A stretch of DNA of 64,000 nt from Vitis vinifera (taxonomy: Eukaryota > Streptophyta > Magnoliopsida > Vitales > Vitaceae): assembly GCF_030704535.1 (NCBI RefSeq), contig NC_081810.1, positions 22,172,501 through 22,236,500 on the forward strand, written 5' to 3'. Numbering within the stretch: the stretch's first letter is position 1; every line of letters begins with the position of its first letter. This document shows positions 25,123 to 37,204 of this stretch, one piece after another. Below the pieces are notes generated by a model. It worked only from the letters and a program-made list of their open reading frames with translations, was not told the origin of the DNA and ran no database searches. A program made the position numbers and the translations under genes.

Positions 25123-28100
25123 ATGAGATTGGAGAAATGCTGGTTCTGTTCCTCTACCGTATATCCAGGGCATGGTATTCAGTTTGTTCGGAATGATGCA
25201 AAGGTAAATTGTCTCTTTCTTTTCTAGTTTCTCCATGAGTACTAAGATCTATTTTATTGCCATAGACTAGTGTACTATTATCTAAATGTTGTGTGTTGGT
25301 ACTATTAAAAGTTTCTTATCTAGGGTTCACAGTTCATGTTAGACAGCAGAGACTGGAGTTGAACTGAAGTGAGAGTCCATACAATTAGCTTGGTAACAAT
25401 TTTAACATAAGTCTACAACTGGTCCATAATGCATCCCAACTCAAATCTGACTCAAGGAATCCTTGCATCCTAAATCCTATTTTAATGGCATGTTTACTTC
25501 ATTCTTGAGGAATAAGAGGAAAGGGAGTCATTCCCTTTCCTGCGATTCTAATACTGTTTGATTCTAAGAAAGTATTAAGGGAAAAAAGTGCTAAGGAAAA
25601 TTATTTTCTCATATTTGGTTTTGCTATGGAAAATACAAAACAAAATTAAATGTAATTAAAATTAGTTATAAACTTATGTATTTTAAAACTATTTAATATT
25701 TGTATGGAAGAGTTAAAATAAGTGAAATGAGTTTGAAGTAGTCTATAAAAATAATTTATTGACTTTATATCTATTTTTTATTTTCCTTTACTTTTTTTTT
25801 TGCTTTTACTGTGCTTCTTTATTTTCTTTCTCACGCATTTCCCCTCAAATTTTCCAAGAACCAAATATAGCCTAAGCGTTTACGCTTGGAAACATGGTTC
25901 AAAGTCATGGTTGCAGTCATTGACTTAGAGGGTCTTGAGGGATATTGGTCTCAATATCTTGATTTGATATTGGACGATATGTGAAATAAGATGAATAAAA
26001 ATTTTAAAAATTATAAAAATTGTCAAAGAAAAAAACAATTAAATAAGTTTAAAAAATTAATAAAATAAAATGTTATGAAAAGTAGAATTGTTTCGAGAAT
26101 TTTTAATATTGAAATTGAAAATAAACCCAACTGTTTAATTATAAAACTCAAATACAAAAAACTGAAAAGTTACAATTTATATCACATTAATATTTAAAAC
26201 AATAAAATAACACATTATTACCATACAATTCATATCACATATATTAGCATTTAAAACAATAAGAGAATACATTACTCCCTTGTAATCAAGTCCCCAATTC
26301 TCTAACCCACACCACAAAGAGAGAGAGAGATTACTCCCTTGTAATCAAGTCCCCAATTCTCAAACCGGCTTCCTTTGTAGCACACAACGAAGTGGAGAGA
26401 GATAAAAGACCAACACTTAGGATTGTCGTCAATGGAGGACAAGGGACCTGATATTTCTCACTTGTCACCACAATGACACTGTTGACAAGAAGGCACTGTA
26501 GTACATTTATTGCAAGGTTGGCGATGAAAGGCCCTCAATCTCCTCTTTTTATACACCGCAAAACAGTCATGGGAAGTGAAAATTTTTTCAAAGCTTCATT
26601 GGTGTTGTCTTTTTCATCATGGGTCTTCAATCATGGATTATGAAAAACTTTTCCTTTTAAAGAGAATCACTGATTTTTAGAGATTTCTCAGTTTTGACTG
26701 TTGTATTGTGTTCTTTTGCTATGATTTGGAAGGAAAGGAAAAACTTGATTTTTGAGTTGAACCCAAGATTTTTTTGGCAATTAAGATGATTTGCCCAAGT
26801 CAACTCGAAATCTCGACCGAATCCACTGAGTTTAATTGATTCGTGGCTGAGTCTTTGTTTAAGATGGTATTGGATATTGAACTCGATGATACCTTGAAAC
26901 TTGCTTGGAATCAACCTCAGTGTAGGTCCTACTTTTAAGAAAACTCATTTCTCCAAAATGGAGAATGGATTTGCTTCATTTTTTTTTTATAGGTAAATAA
27001 GAATTGTATTAAAACAAAGAAAGTATACATGCTTATACAAAGAATAAAAGAAGGCGTGAAGACACAAAAACCTGCTACTGTGCCCTACCAAGACCTACCC
27101 AATCCACAAAGTCTAACAACGATAAAGAACCATCCTCAATATACAGTCTAACCCAATTTAGGAGGGAGATGGATTTGCTTCATCTCAACCCTAAACTTAT
27201 TCATTTTCTTTAGGAAATGAATATTGGGCTAAATGTTGCCCTTTTTTGCCCTTAGCCTATTGTTTTATCTTGTATCAATTAATGTGTACATATATTATTT
27301 GAATTATATCTATCAAAAAAAAATGTGTACATATATTCTTTGAATTATGCTTATCCTAAATTATGCAGTTTAATTAATTGTAAAATATTACATATCATAT
27401 TGCCCTTGAGGCCTTGCTCAATTGGTAATAGGGATGGGGAGGGATCGTGGGAGGTTTCAGGTTCAAGTCCCAATGGGGTCAAAATTTGACCTATAAAAAA
27501 AGACATATTTCAATAAAAAAAAATGCTTCTTAAACTATCAAATAATTTTCAATAAAAAATGATACCTTTATGATATTTTTATTAAACCTTTCAAAAAATT
27601 AAAAATTAAAATAGCTAGGGGAATGAGCAATTTTTTTTGCTTCCAATAATTTTTATTAATTTAAGATATTTAAAAAAAGAGACAAAGAAATTGAATATCT
27701 TAAAATTTTAAAAGAGTTCCACAGTAAAAAGTAATTAGAAAATTTTTCTAAAAGTATCAAGATTATCGAGTCATTTCTCATAATTTTTTGACTTTTTCTT
27801 GATAGGATAATATTTATTGGCATAAATTTGTTTTAATAAGCAATTTCTTCCCTTTGAAGTTGATTTGATGAAATAAATATAGTATTTTCTGGACTAATCA
27901 GGTTCACTAAGTTTTAAATTTTTCAATGCAAGATGAACTTTATAAATATTTTAATAATTTTTTTGTGACTTGAATAATTTTTTATCAATAAAAAAGAAAA
28001 ATAAATTAAATATCTTTAATTTTGATAGTAGTTATAAAACAAGTAGAGAAGTTTTTATTTTTTTTTTAATTTTTTATTTATCTAAAGTCCATTTAATCAC

Positions 28101-29493
28101 ACAAAATCATTTAAGAAAAACATAGTAAGTTTAAGAAATGAGTTCTATTCCTTTTTACATCCATTTAAAGTGTCCTTTTCTCTAAAATCACAAAGCGGAA
28201 ATTTTTTTATATAAGGACATTATAGTAAAATCATACATTTCCTTCACAGCTAGTAAACACTTAAAAAGAATCAATTTCATTCTTATTTCCTTTCGTAATA
28301 GTTTTGTAAACACATCAGTAAAATTCCGGATCGTGATTCTAATTTCTTCCATTCCCTATCCTTCTCATTCAGATTCCCTTTCTTTAAAAGTTTGGTAAAT
28401 GGTACCATAAGTGCCTAATATCAAGTACCTTGTACCGCATAAATATTCATGATGTAAAGACATCTTTGTTGGTGATTGAGCCGAATCATTTTGTTGGAAG
28501 TTCTTGCCATCTCCATTTGGATTGTAATTAAAAAGGACCAAGCTAAAATGATCCGAGTTCTAGTTGGGTCAGTCGGGTAGGGTCTTTATTTAAGCAACAG
28601 GGATGCACCACAGTATCAATTTACAATCATTTTGTTTCTTATGTTACTGTAAAATATCTATAATGTGTGTTTTTTTTAAAAAAAAAAATTTTAGGTTCCT
28701 AATATCTATTGAATTAGATTAGCTGGTATTGGAGTATTGCTCTGCTCTCCCATGTTATCAAATCAAGTTAGGAATGCATTAATCACTGCTTGCAATCGTT
28801 TCTTTATTGCTCATAGCTCAAGTTCCTGATGGTAATCAATCTGCAGATTTTTCGGTTCTGTCGATCCAAATGCCACAAGAACTTCAAGATGAAGCGGAAT
28901 CCTCGTAAAGTAAAATGGACCAAGGCCTATCGGCGGTTGCACGGCAAAGACATGACTCAGGTACACAAACTAATCTTCAATTAACCTTTTCCTGAAACAG
29001 TCCCATTTATATTCCTGTAATTATAGTCAAGAAAAACTAATGCGAGTTCATGTTTTTTCTGGGTCTGTCTTATTCCTTTTTAAAGGATTCAACCTTTGAG
29101 TTTGAGAGAAAGCGAAATAGGCCAGAGAGATATGATAGGAATGTTGCTGAGAATACTCTGAAGGCTATTAAGAAGATCGATAAAGTCAGAGTTGATAGAG
29201 AGGCCAGACACCATGCACTCAGGTTTTTCTTTCTCCTCCTTGTCGTCTATTTCAGAAAGCATCATGAGGTAGTATGTATCCTTAAATCCTAGTAACATTC
29301 ATTGAATTTTTTCGGCAGAATGAAGGGCAAGAAGGCCAAGGAGCAAAGGGAAGCAGCAAAAGAGTTGGAGCAGAGCATCCACATGGTCAAAGCTCCTGCT
29401 GTGCTTCAGCAAGAGCCATCTCTCACCTTGCCCAAGATCAAAGTCAAGGTTTCCCAACAACAATCGGAGGAAAATCATGCCATGGAAGAGTGA
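25123..29493 (+). CDS. RLP24: Ribosome biogenesis protein RLP24
   Basis: Four coding exons: 25123-25203, 28847-28960, 29086-29222 and 29319-29493, giving 168 residues. The N-terminus [18 protein letters not shown] is the L24e/RLP24 zinc ribbon, with Cys6, Cys9, Cys32 and Cys36. [17 protein letters not shown] and the charged block [16 protein letters not shown] follow, then the RLP24-type C-terminal tail with [12 protein letters not shown]. This tail and the final MEE separate it from cytosolic ribosomal protein L24. In yeast, Rlp24 joins pre-60S particles in the nucleolus and is replaced by Rpl24 after release by the Drg1 AAA-ATPase; the plant role is inferred from that. The third donor (CAG|GTTTTT) is weak but needed to keep frame. 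Intron 2 is 3.6 kb and holds a LINE tail, a SINE and MITE-like DNA. Confidence 0.95.
25608..25878. mobile_element. MITE-like AT-rich element in RLP24 intron 2
   Basis: The left end (catatttggttttgctatgg) and the right end (ttccaagaaccaaatatagc) are imperfect inverted copies, with AT-rich non-coding DNA between. Similar ends occur near 22380-22680. The boundaries are approximate. Confidence 0.45.
26980..27168 (-). mobile_element. 189-bp 5'-truncated LINE 3' tail with target-site duplication
   Basis: A poly-T run followed by ataggtaaataagaattgta marks, on the minus strand, the polyA end of a LINE related to those at 6406 and 37637. The insert is flanked by a perfect 15-bp direct repeat, atggatttgcttcat, at 26965-26979 and 27169-27183. 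A heavily truncated copy, polyA tail and long duplication are hallmarks of target-primed reverse transcription. It lies antisense to RLP24. Confidence 0.85.
27407..27524 (+). mobile_element. tRNA-derived SINE candidate
   Basis: An A-box-like TGCTCAATTGG at 27415-27425 and a B box GGTTCAAGTCC at 27460-27470 lie at the spacing of an RNA polymerase III internal promoter. They are followed by a short body and A-rich tail. No cloverleaf could be drawn, so this is not a working tRNA gene. It lies in sense in RLP24 intron 2. No target-site duplication was found by eye. Confidence 0.65.
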
Positions 29494-30969
29494 TTTCACT
29501 ACTGGGCAATTTTGTTGCGTTTATATTTTTGTGTTTGGATGGTTTTGGAGCTCCAAGATCGTAATGGGAGGAACTGGAATAGTGTTATTGGTGTCTACAA
29601 AAGCTCATGATCTTGTTTTCTTTTCATAGTTGATGATGAGATAGCTACTGATTTCTTCTGTTTGTGGAATATTGGAAAACTGTGGTTTGAACATGAATTG
29701 TAATTTTAAATTATATTGAATCAAATCTCGTGTAGCAATTGAATTTGGCTTGTCGGATAGGAGAGTAGATCCTCCAGAGTATTGTTGGGAGAGTGATGAT
29801 AATCAAAATAGTAGACGTGATGAACCCTATATTCAAAAGTCTCAGAGATGTCTTTTCTGTAGGCAATAAACATGTACTATTGATAAATTATTCCTTCACG
29901 TTTTTATAAACTTAGAACCTATAAAAAATATGCTTCTTTATCCATATATAAAACTAAATGACACATTAGATTATATGGTAACTTTTGTTTCAGGATGGGT
30001 TGATACCTATAATCTACCTTTAAAATGTGCAAATGGCACACGGGCTTTCTCCATCTATATGTCAATGTAGAAGTAAATTATACTGCAAGGATGAAAATAT
30101 AAATTTGGACTAATACATTGGTTATTCGATTTTATAAATATATTAGAATATATCAGAAAGCATTAGTGAAATTTTGAACAAATATCCATGGGGTGAAAAA
30201 TGATCAAAACTCATAAAAATGTTAGTAAAAACTCTAAAAAGTGATATAAGAAATAATAAATATATTAAGATTATTTTGTTAAAGAAGTATATATATGATA
30301 ATTTGGTATATACAATAATGTTTTTTTAAAGTAAAAATTTGTTTGAAAATCTAAAATATTTTCAATTTTTTTTTATATTTTATAAATATTTGTTTCAAAA
30401 TAACTTTTATTATAATATGATTTTTCATATTTGTACAATTATATTTTAAAACTGTCACACCACTCCAATTTAGATTGAATAACAAAAAAGAGGTAAAGTC
30501 AAATAATCTTCTTCACAATATACATACTATGTATAGAAATACAGTACAATTAATTATGGACATCCATAGAAAGAGAATATAAAAAAGAAAAAGGCTTTTT
30601 ATAATTATTTTTTTATCATACATAATTGCCAATAAGAATTTGATGTTGATAAATCCGTAAATCTAGAAATTCATTTTGAACTATTGAACCTTCTCAAACT
30701 ATTTCTTTTGAAGAACCAAAAAGATTTGTGCTAAAATAAAATAAGAAAAATTTATTTTGTAAAAAATAAACTAAAATATTTCAAGTAAAACAAGTTCAAA
30801 ATCATAATAATTAACTATGCCTTTAAATTTTCCCTTCCGTTTTGGAAACAGAAATAGCATGCACAGCAGGTAGACGATAGCGGAAGCAACGGTCACCACA
30901 CAAAAACCCCCAACCTGATTTTAGCGCGAAAACAACGAGAAGACAAAAAAAAAAAAAAAACACTCCCAA
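29494..30969. other. RLP24 3' region and intergenic spacer
   Basis: RLP24 3' UTR and AT-rich spacer up to the phosphatase start codon. The piece 30297-30440 resembles part of the AT-rich MITE family. The last 130 bp hold an adenine run (30944-30960) directly before the start codon region. No other gene was seen. Confidence 0.55.
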
Positions 30970-33900
30970 ATGTTTTGCGCAGCACCCCATCTTCTTCTCC
31001 ACAGATGCTTCTCCACATACACCAGACCCCACCCTAGCTCCATCACAGTCCGATCTTCTTCGAGCCTCCAAGAGATCCACGAGTCTACGCCGGAATCCAA
31101 GGAACAGGGAGGACTGAGCTCGCAGCTCTACGCCTCCACTCCCTTCCCTCCAATCAAGGTTGCGAAGAGGGTGGTGCTGGTGAGGCACGGGCAGAGCACG
31201 TGGAATGAGGAAGGTAGGATCCAAGGGAGCTCCAATTTCTCTGTCCTCACTCAGAAAGGTGAGGCTCAGGCCGAGACCTCTCGCCAGATGCTCGTTGACG
31301 ATGCCTTCGACGTGTGTTTCTCCAGGTTTATTTTTCTTTCCATTTTCTAATATTTCCTTTTCTGAAATTAAGAAAAGTAATCTACAAGTTCCAATTAAAC
31401 CCGCCTTTTGTTCTGTTTCTCTGAAATTCTATTTCGGAATTGTTATTTAAAACTTGAAAAGAGTAGTTAGGTCAAAAGTTGCTTCCGGCTGTCTATGTCT
31501 CTAATTTTATTTGAATTTTCTTGATGGAATTTGGAATGCTTATCTAATTTTAATTTCTCTGAATTTGCGTTTGGAGGTTCAAAACACATGCCATAGATAG
31601 TAGATATTTTCTTTGTCAATGAAATTTAATCCCTGATGGCTTCTCAAGTGCAGCTCAGTTGTTGGCCTTTTTTAGATTCTTAGTCTCTTAACTAGAGCAG
31701 CAATGTTTTTGTTTTTGTTTTTTTTTTTTGCTTCAGCCCCCTGACTAGATCGAAGAGAACAGCTGAAATTATATGGGGTACCCGCAAGGAGGGGATCATT
31801 ACAAACTCTGACCTGCGGGAAATCGATCTTTATTCATTTCAAGTTAGTTTGGTTTCTTACTGTTGTGTTTGTTTTATAGGAAGCCAATTTTCTCTTCTTC
31901 TTTCTCTCTTTTTATTTTTATTTTTTAATATGCTTCAATGTTAAATAGACAAATAGATGGAAATAATATCTTAGACCAATGGTTGTGATACTATTGATTG
32001 GCTTCAGGGCCTCTTAAAGCATGAGGGAAAAGCAAAATTTGGTGCGGCTTTTCGTCAATGGCAGATGGATGCTGCTAATTTCAATATTGATGACCATTAT
32101 CCAGTGAGGGAGTTGTGGGCACGTGCTAGATGCTGCTGGACTAAGATCCTCACTCATGAAAGCAAGTCTGTTCTTGTGGTTGCTCACAATGCCGTTAATC
32201 AGGCTCTCGTTGCAACGGCAATTGGTACTGTTTCCCATCTTATTGTTAACTTGGTGCTTTATTATGTAAATTGCCATTTTCAATGTAGTTTTTTTCTTCC
32301 CTTTTCTTTCTGGCGATTAGGTCTAGGAACAGAGTATTTCAGGATTTTACTCCAGAGCAACTGCGGTGCAAGTGTGCTGGATTTCACTCCACAAGCTGAT
32401 GGTGGGCCTCCATATATTTGTCTTAATCGTTTAAATCAGGTATATGGTTTAATGCATAGAAAATTTAATATGCAAATTTTTACACTATTTTTACTTGGTT
32501 GCTTGGTTGTCTTTATGTCTGGGCCGTGTCAATGATTTTAGGATAAATTCTCCTGGGCATGAACTAGAAAAGGATGACATGATTCAACGTCTGCTTTATT
32601 TATTTGTTTGTCTTTTTTGTTTTATTTTATTTTATGTTTTAAAGTTGGAATTTCTGATGCCTTAGTTGCATCAGGGTCTCTCTTTGCTTGTGTGCCAAAA
32701 ACTGTGTCCAAGTTTGACCAGAGCAATTGAATGGAAGTCATCTCAAAACAGTTGTGCTGAATTGTGGTTTATTTTCATTATTTTTGTGGGGTGTTTATTT
32801 GGGGATAATGTGATTCCTGGCAATCGCTTTAGGGTCCTTTCTTTCTTAGCTGGCTTATTGGCTTAGAATGCATGGAGAATGTAATTGCACATAAACACTT
32901 ACAACAACTCAAACAAAACCTTGTCCAATTTCCAACCGTCAAAACAGAAAGGAGAAAAAATCTGAAATGTTTTCCACCCTTAATTGGTAGGTTTTTTTCT
33001 TTTCCACATCACATATGTCTGTTAAATTGATATTGTTGATTGTTCAAAAAGAGCTGTATTACGTCAGTCTTTTTTCATCATTCAGATTTACCTAAGGTCA
33101 TATTGTTCCTTATATCAGAACCATTATTAAAGTTTCTACTTTGAAAATTAGATTGATTCATTAAGGTTTTAAACACCTAATTTTATTCCAACCAGGTTGA
33201 TATTTCAGAGCATGCAGTTTAACCAAGCTAATTGGCAGACTACTGTATTGGCCAAATCAACTGTTAGTTGGTCTTGAGTGGGTGGTCTTTTAAGTTTTCA
33301 GTGCATACAATTTTTTCCTCAAACATTTTGAAATTTCTTGTAAGTCTATGGGATATGTAATATTTGATCATTGGAAGCTTCAGTAGTGTGTCTTAGAGTA
33401 TCTAAGTCTTAAACACTATACATTGGGCGTTGTATTGAGCTTTATCCAGATGAGAAACTTATATTTCAAGGAAACAAGTTAAAAATGGTGCCTCTAGATC
33501 AGGAACCTTTAAATCTATGACACACGATTGTGTCTTGCTTAAATCATGTTTTACAAAAATAAGCTTCACGTCTATTATTGCAATCAGTCTATAAAAAAAA
33601 ATGAAAGGATTAGGATCTAGTTCATCTTGTGTGTTTTTGTATCTTTCTAACCATCAAGTAGAATCCAATAAATAATAATTTGGGTGACTCATGCTAGAGA
33701 TCAATTTTCCAAGAAGATCATTTTTCTGGAGTATAACAAATCATTTATTTAAAATGTTCATATACCAAATGATTTATTTAAAATATTCTACAGTTTAAAC
33801 ACAATCAGTGTACCAGCTATAAGTTGAACATGTGAATCGCCAGAACATGTTATTTTTTCTTTGTAATTAAGAATGTCATTTATTGTCTTTAAGTTGTTTA

Positions 33901-35792
33901 AGTGGCTCTGCATTTTTTCCTTGTGTGTATTTTGTGGAGTAATTTTGTTGTCATATAATTGGCTTTGAACCATTGATGCAGACCCCTAGTTCACCTGTTG
34001 CTGGTGGAAGTTCTGCAGGCAGAAAAACCAGTAAGCGTATCATACTTGTCTGTCATGGATCACAGGCTAATACAGAGGTATGGACAAAGTTTTTTAACAT
34101 CCAAAGTTACCAGTGTATGTACAAGTGAAGTTTGGAACTGCCCAAGACTTAAGGCAGTCTTGATAAACAATGGAATAGTTGTATGAAATTTTGGAAATGA
34201 TCAGTTAATCTTATTTACACTCGTATGACTCATCATATCTGACAGACATGCCTATAGAAGGAAATGCCAAGCATGTGCATGTGGGTGTGAATGCATGTGT
34301 TATCAGGTCTGGTGATTTATACAAATATTTTTATTTATTTTTCCTGGAATCCTAATTTACCTTAAAACTGCCAAGCATATATAGTAAAATAGCTGTTCAA
34401 CATGCCTGCTAGACAGTGAAATTCTCACAAAGTCATATTTGAACTGCTTGACAGCCTCCTTAATTATTCTGCAGCCCTTTGGTTTATTTATTTTTTCAAA
34501 TCCCAGTGCTTTAAACATCATCGTTAATGTTCAACAGGTCAGTTTTCCTAATTTAGGGGACCAACCAATGAACATGCTTGGGTTAATACAGGTACAACAT
34601 CTATATCATTTGCATATTGTATTGTTTGGTTAAAAAGGAATATGATCTGATTTTCTTGTGCGCATACACAACAGGCCCAAAAAACTGCTGAGCTACTTCT
34701 TGATTTGAAGGTGAGCTGCATAATTAGCAGCCCTAAGATTGCCTCTGTTGAGACAGCCACAACCATCTCCAGAGTAAGATCATCCTCAATGTTCTTGATC
34801 ATCATATAACAATTCATATTCTTTCTGTTGAAATGAGTATCAAATTCCACTGCAGAGCTCTCTACTTATTCCAACTGGTTGACTTGCTTATAGGTGCAAG
34901 AAGCTGCAGATTGCTTGGGGGCTGATTGTGTGCCTCGCTATGTTGAGATGAAGCAAATGCAGGACCTTGATCTTGAAAAAATACTTGGGCAATCAAAACA
35001 GGCAAGTATCTAAATATTAAATATTTGAGATTTTCCTCATGCCTTATTCAGTTGCTGAGGAAAGATACAACATAAAAGAACTTAGGATCTTATTACAATT
35101 TACATAATTATTGTCATGATTTTCAATTAGTTTTCTCCATGTTTCTCTGGAAACTAAATGGGGCATGAACAAAAAGAAAATGAATTAAATTTTTTCTTGG
35201 CATGACTAGTCTTGAGTTTAAAATGACCAAAATTGTGTTCATCTGGAAGATTAGAACCCTGCATGCTAGATTTTAGAGAATTGCATCTTGAAAGTGTCTA
35301 TACCTGTTACCACTTTGCTCTATTTACAATGACAAATGAGTTCATGGGGCTAGCTGAACTAACTACTCTGTTATCTTGAGTGTTTGCCTGAGTGTGTCTA
35401 TTATTTCTCCATCACAGGAAGCCACCAAGGTCCCACAAAATCAGCCTGGTTGGATCAATGGATTCAACGATGGAGTAATGACAGCATTGTGGGATCAATC
35501 AGGGAAGACCTGGGAATCTATATTGGAAGAACTCTCTGATGAATCCGAGCAACAAAAAGTTGTTGTAGTAGTTGGCCATCCGGCAGTTCACATTGCACTC
35601 ATGGGGCGGTGTCTAAATCTGACCAAGGAATGGATGGGGTCATTTCATCTTGATGCAGGCAGCGTCAGTGTCCTTGATTTCCCTGATGGGCCTGGCGGTA
35701 AAGGCGTGGTCCGGTGCATAAATTACACTGCCCATTTGGGAAGATGGTCAATACCCATCACGAGATCAACATCTGATGATGAAGAGTTTTAG
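30970..35792 (+). CDS. Probable 2-carboxy-D-arabinitol-1-phosphatase (tandem histidine phosphatase)
   Basis: Nine exons: 30970-31325, 31737-31842, 32008-32224, 32321-32439, 33982-34077, 34538-34591, 34675-34773, 34894-35001 and 35418-35792, encoding 509 residues in one frame. The first 35 residues are rich in Ser and Arg with few acids, a likely plastid transit peptide. Domain one has the phosphoglycerate-mutase/histidine-phosphatase motif VLVRHGQSTWNEEGR (Arg72-His73-Gly74) and the second catalytic His214 in VVAHN. Domain two carries VCHG (Cys290-His291) and VVGHP (His439), so its motif arginine is lost. The family dephosphorylates 2-carboxyarabinitol 1-phosphate, a night-time Rubisco inhibitor, in the chloroplast; activity here is inferred. 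Intron 8 uses a GC donor, and all other introns are GT-AG. Confidence 0.93.
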
Positions 35793-37204
35793 CTGCAACC
35801 TGGTCCACTGCATAAAGTACACTGCCATTGGGGAGATGGCTATTTTCTCCTTACAAAATTAAAAAAAGAAAAAAAAACCTGTAAGAAGTTTGTAAACTGT
35901 AACAATGTATATAGCTGTTCGGAAGATATACCTTCTTCGTCCATTAATAGGAATCTTCAAGTGGGCTGTGAAATGAAATGTTCGTCCTAAATGGAAAAAT
36001 ACAAATCTTTTTTTTTTCCCTCTTATTATGGTCTCTTGTCAATATCTGTGGGCCATGTACATGCGAGAGTTCTCTTTTAGAAATGATATTTTATAATAAA
36101 ATGTAAGTGTTAGAAAATAAAATATGAAGTTAAAAAAGGAAAGTGGAGAAAGAAGGAAAAGAAATGCATAGAGTTACCCACAAAGTCTATGGTTTGTCCG
36201 GTAACTGTTTTAAAAAATAATTTTTAAAAATAGTTTTTGAAAACTGTTTTTTGAATTTTATAAAACAAAAATTTATTTGAAAACTTAATTGTTTTTTAAT
36301 ATTTTTAAATATATTTTAAATTAAATTTTATAACTAGTGTTTTATTTTTAATCATTTTATATGTTTGTATAATTATTTCTTAAAATAGTTTTCAGAAAAT
36401 AAGTGAAAACAATAAAAAATAATTAAAATTTATTCTTTGAAAATATTATATTTTTTATTATCAAGAATAAAAATACAAAAAACACGTTTGATAATAAAAA
36501 ATAGAAAACAGTTTTTAATTATCAACTGTATTTTCTGTATTTTTTGTTTTGAAAAACATAAAACTATTCTAAAAAACATATATCGAACAAGTCCTCACCT
36601 TTTTCCTTGTTTTTCAATAACATTTTTTTAAGGCTTAGATTGAAGAAAGTAAGGAAGATTCTGTAGTCTTCATTTAATAAAACTCTTTAAATTGAGTTAA
36701 AGTGGTGTTCATCCACCATTACTTTGAATGCACTTAACAATACATATGCAACATTCCCTTTGGATGATCACTACACCGGGAAGGAAATGCCTCGTTAAAA
36801 CTTTGCTAGAAAAGAAAATTATGGGAAAAACTTAATGAAAGGAAAAAAAAAAAAAAATTCTTGTAAATTTCAAAATGATCTTGATTTGTTATGAATGTCT
36901 CACTAAAGAATCTCAAACATATTTGATAAGATAGATTTATATCAATTGTCTCCCAAAGATAGTGCACCATATGTTTGACACATTGCAATGACTTCTAAAT
37001 TTCTAATTAGTAAGTAGCAACTAATCAAGTGTCATGAGGAGAGCCTGGAGACTACTAAATACTTTGAACCCACAAAATGGATTGGCTGCTAAATCAGTAA
37101 ATCATTGAAGGCGTACGGAGGCTTTGTTGGGCCCCCAAAAGGACTTCAGGGAGGGTTTTACAGAGGTTTTAGGGCTTGGAAGCGAGCAAGAGCAAAAGAG
37201 AGAG
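35793..37204. other. Phosphatase 3' UTR, spacer and NFD6-like 5' leader
   Basis: Holds the 3' UTR of the phosphatase, a MITE-like palindrome at 36192-36597 and the leader of the next gene. A site II motif, TGGGCC, lies at 37128-37133, about 75 bp before the next start codon. No other gene was seen. Confidence 0.5.
36192..36597. mobile_element. AT-rich MITE-like palindromic element
   Basis: The left end (ggtttgtccggtaactgttt) and the right end (acatatatcgaacaagtcc) are imperfect inverted copies. The interior is a chain of A and T runs with internal palindromes such as aaaacagtttttaatt. It is the same family as the element at 15276-15576, and a partial copy runs off the right edge from about 63795. 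Confidence 0.55.

Larger units (their letters stand above)
25204..28846. other. RLP24 intron 2 (3.6 kb) with several repeats
   Basis: Bounded by a GTAAAT donor and CTGCAG acceptor. It contains MITE-like DNA at 25608-25878, a short direct repeat at about 26270-26300 and 26332-26359 (attactcccttgtaatcaag twice), a LINE tail with target-site duplication, and a SINE candidate. No conserved exon was seen in it. Confidence 0.7.

Noticed and set aside
27407-27480. Possible functional tRNA gene from A and B boxes
   Set aside because: No acceptor stem or anticodon arm can be drawn, and an A-rich tail follows; a SINE is the better reading.
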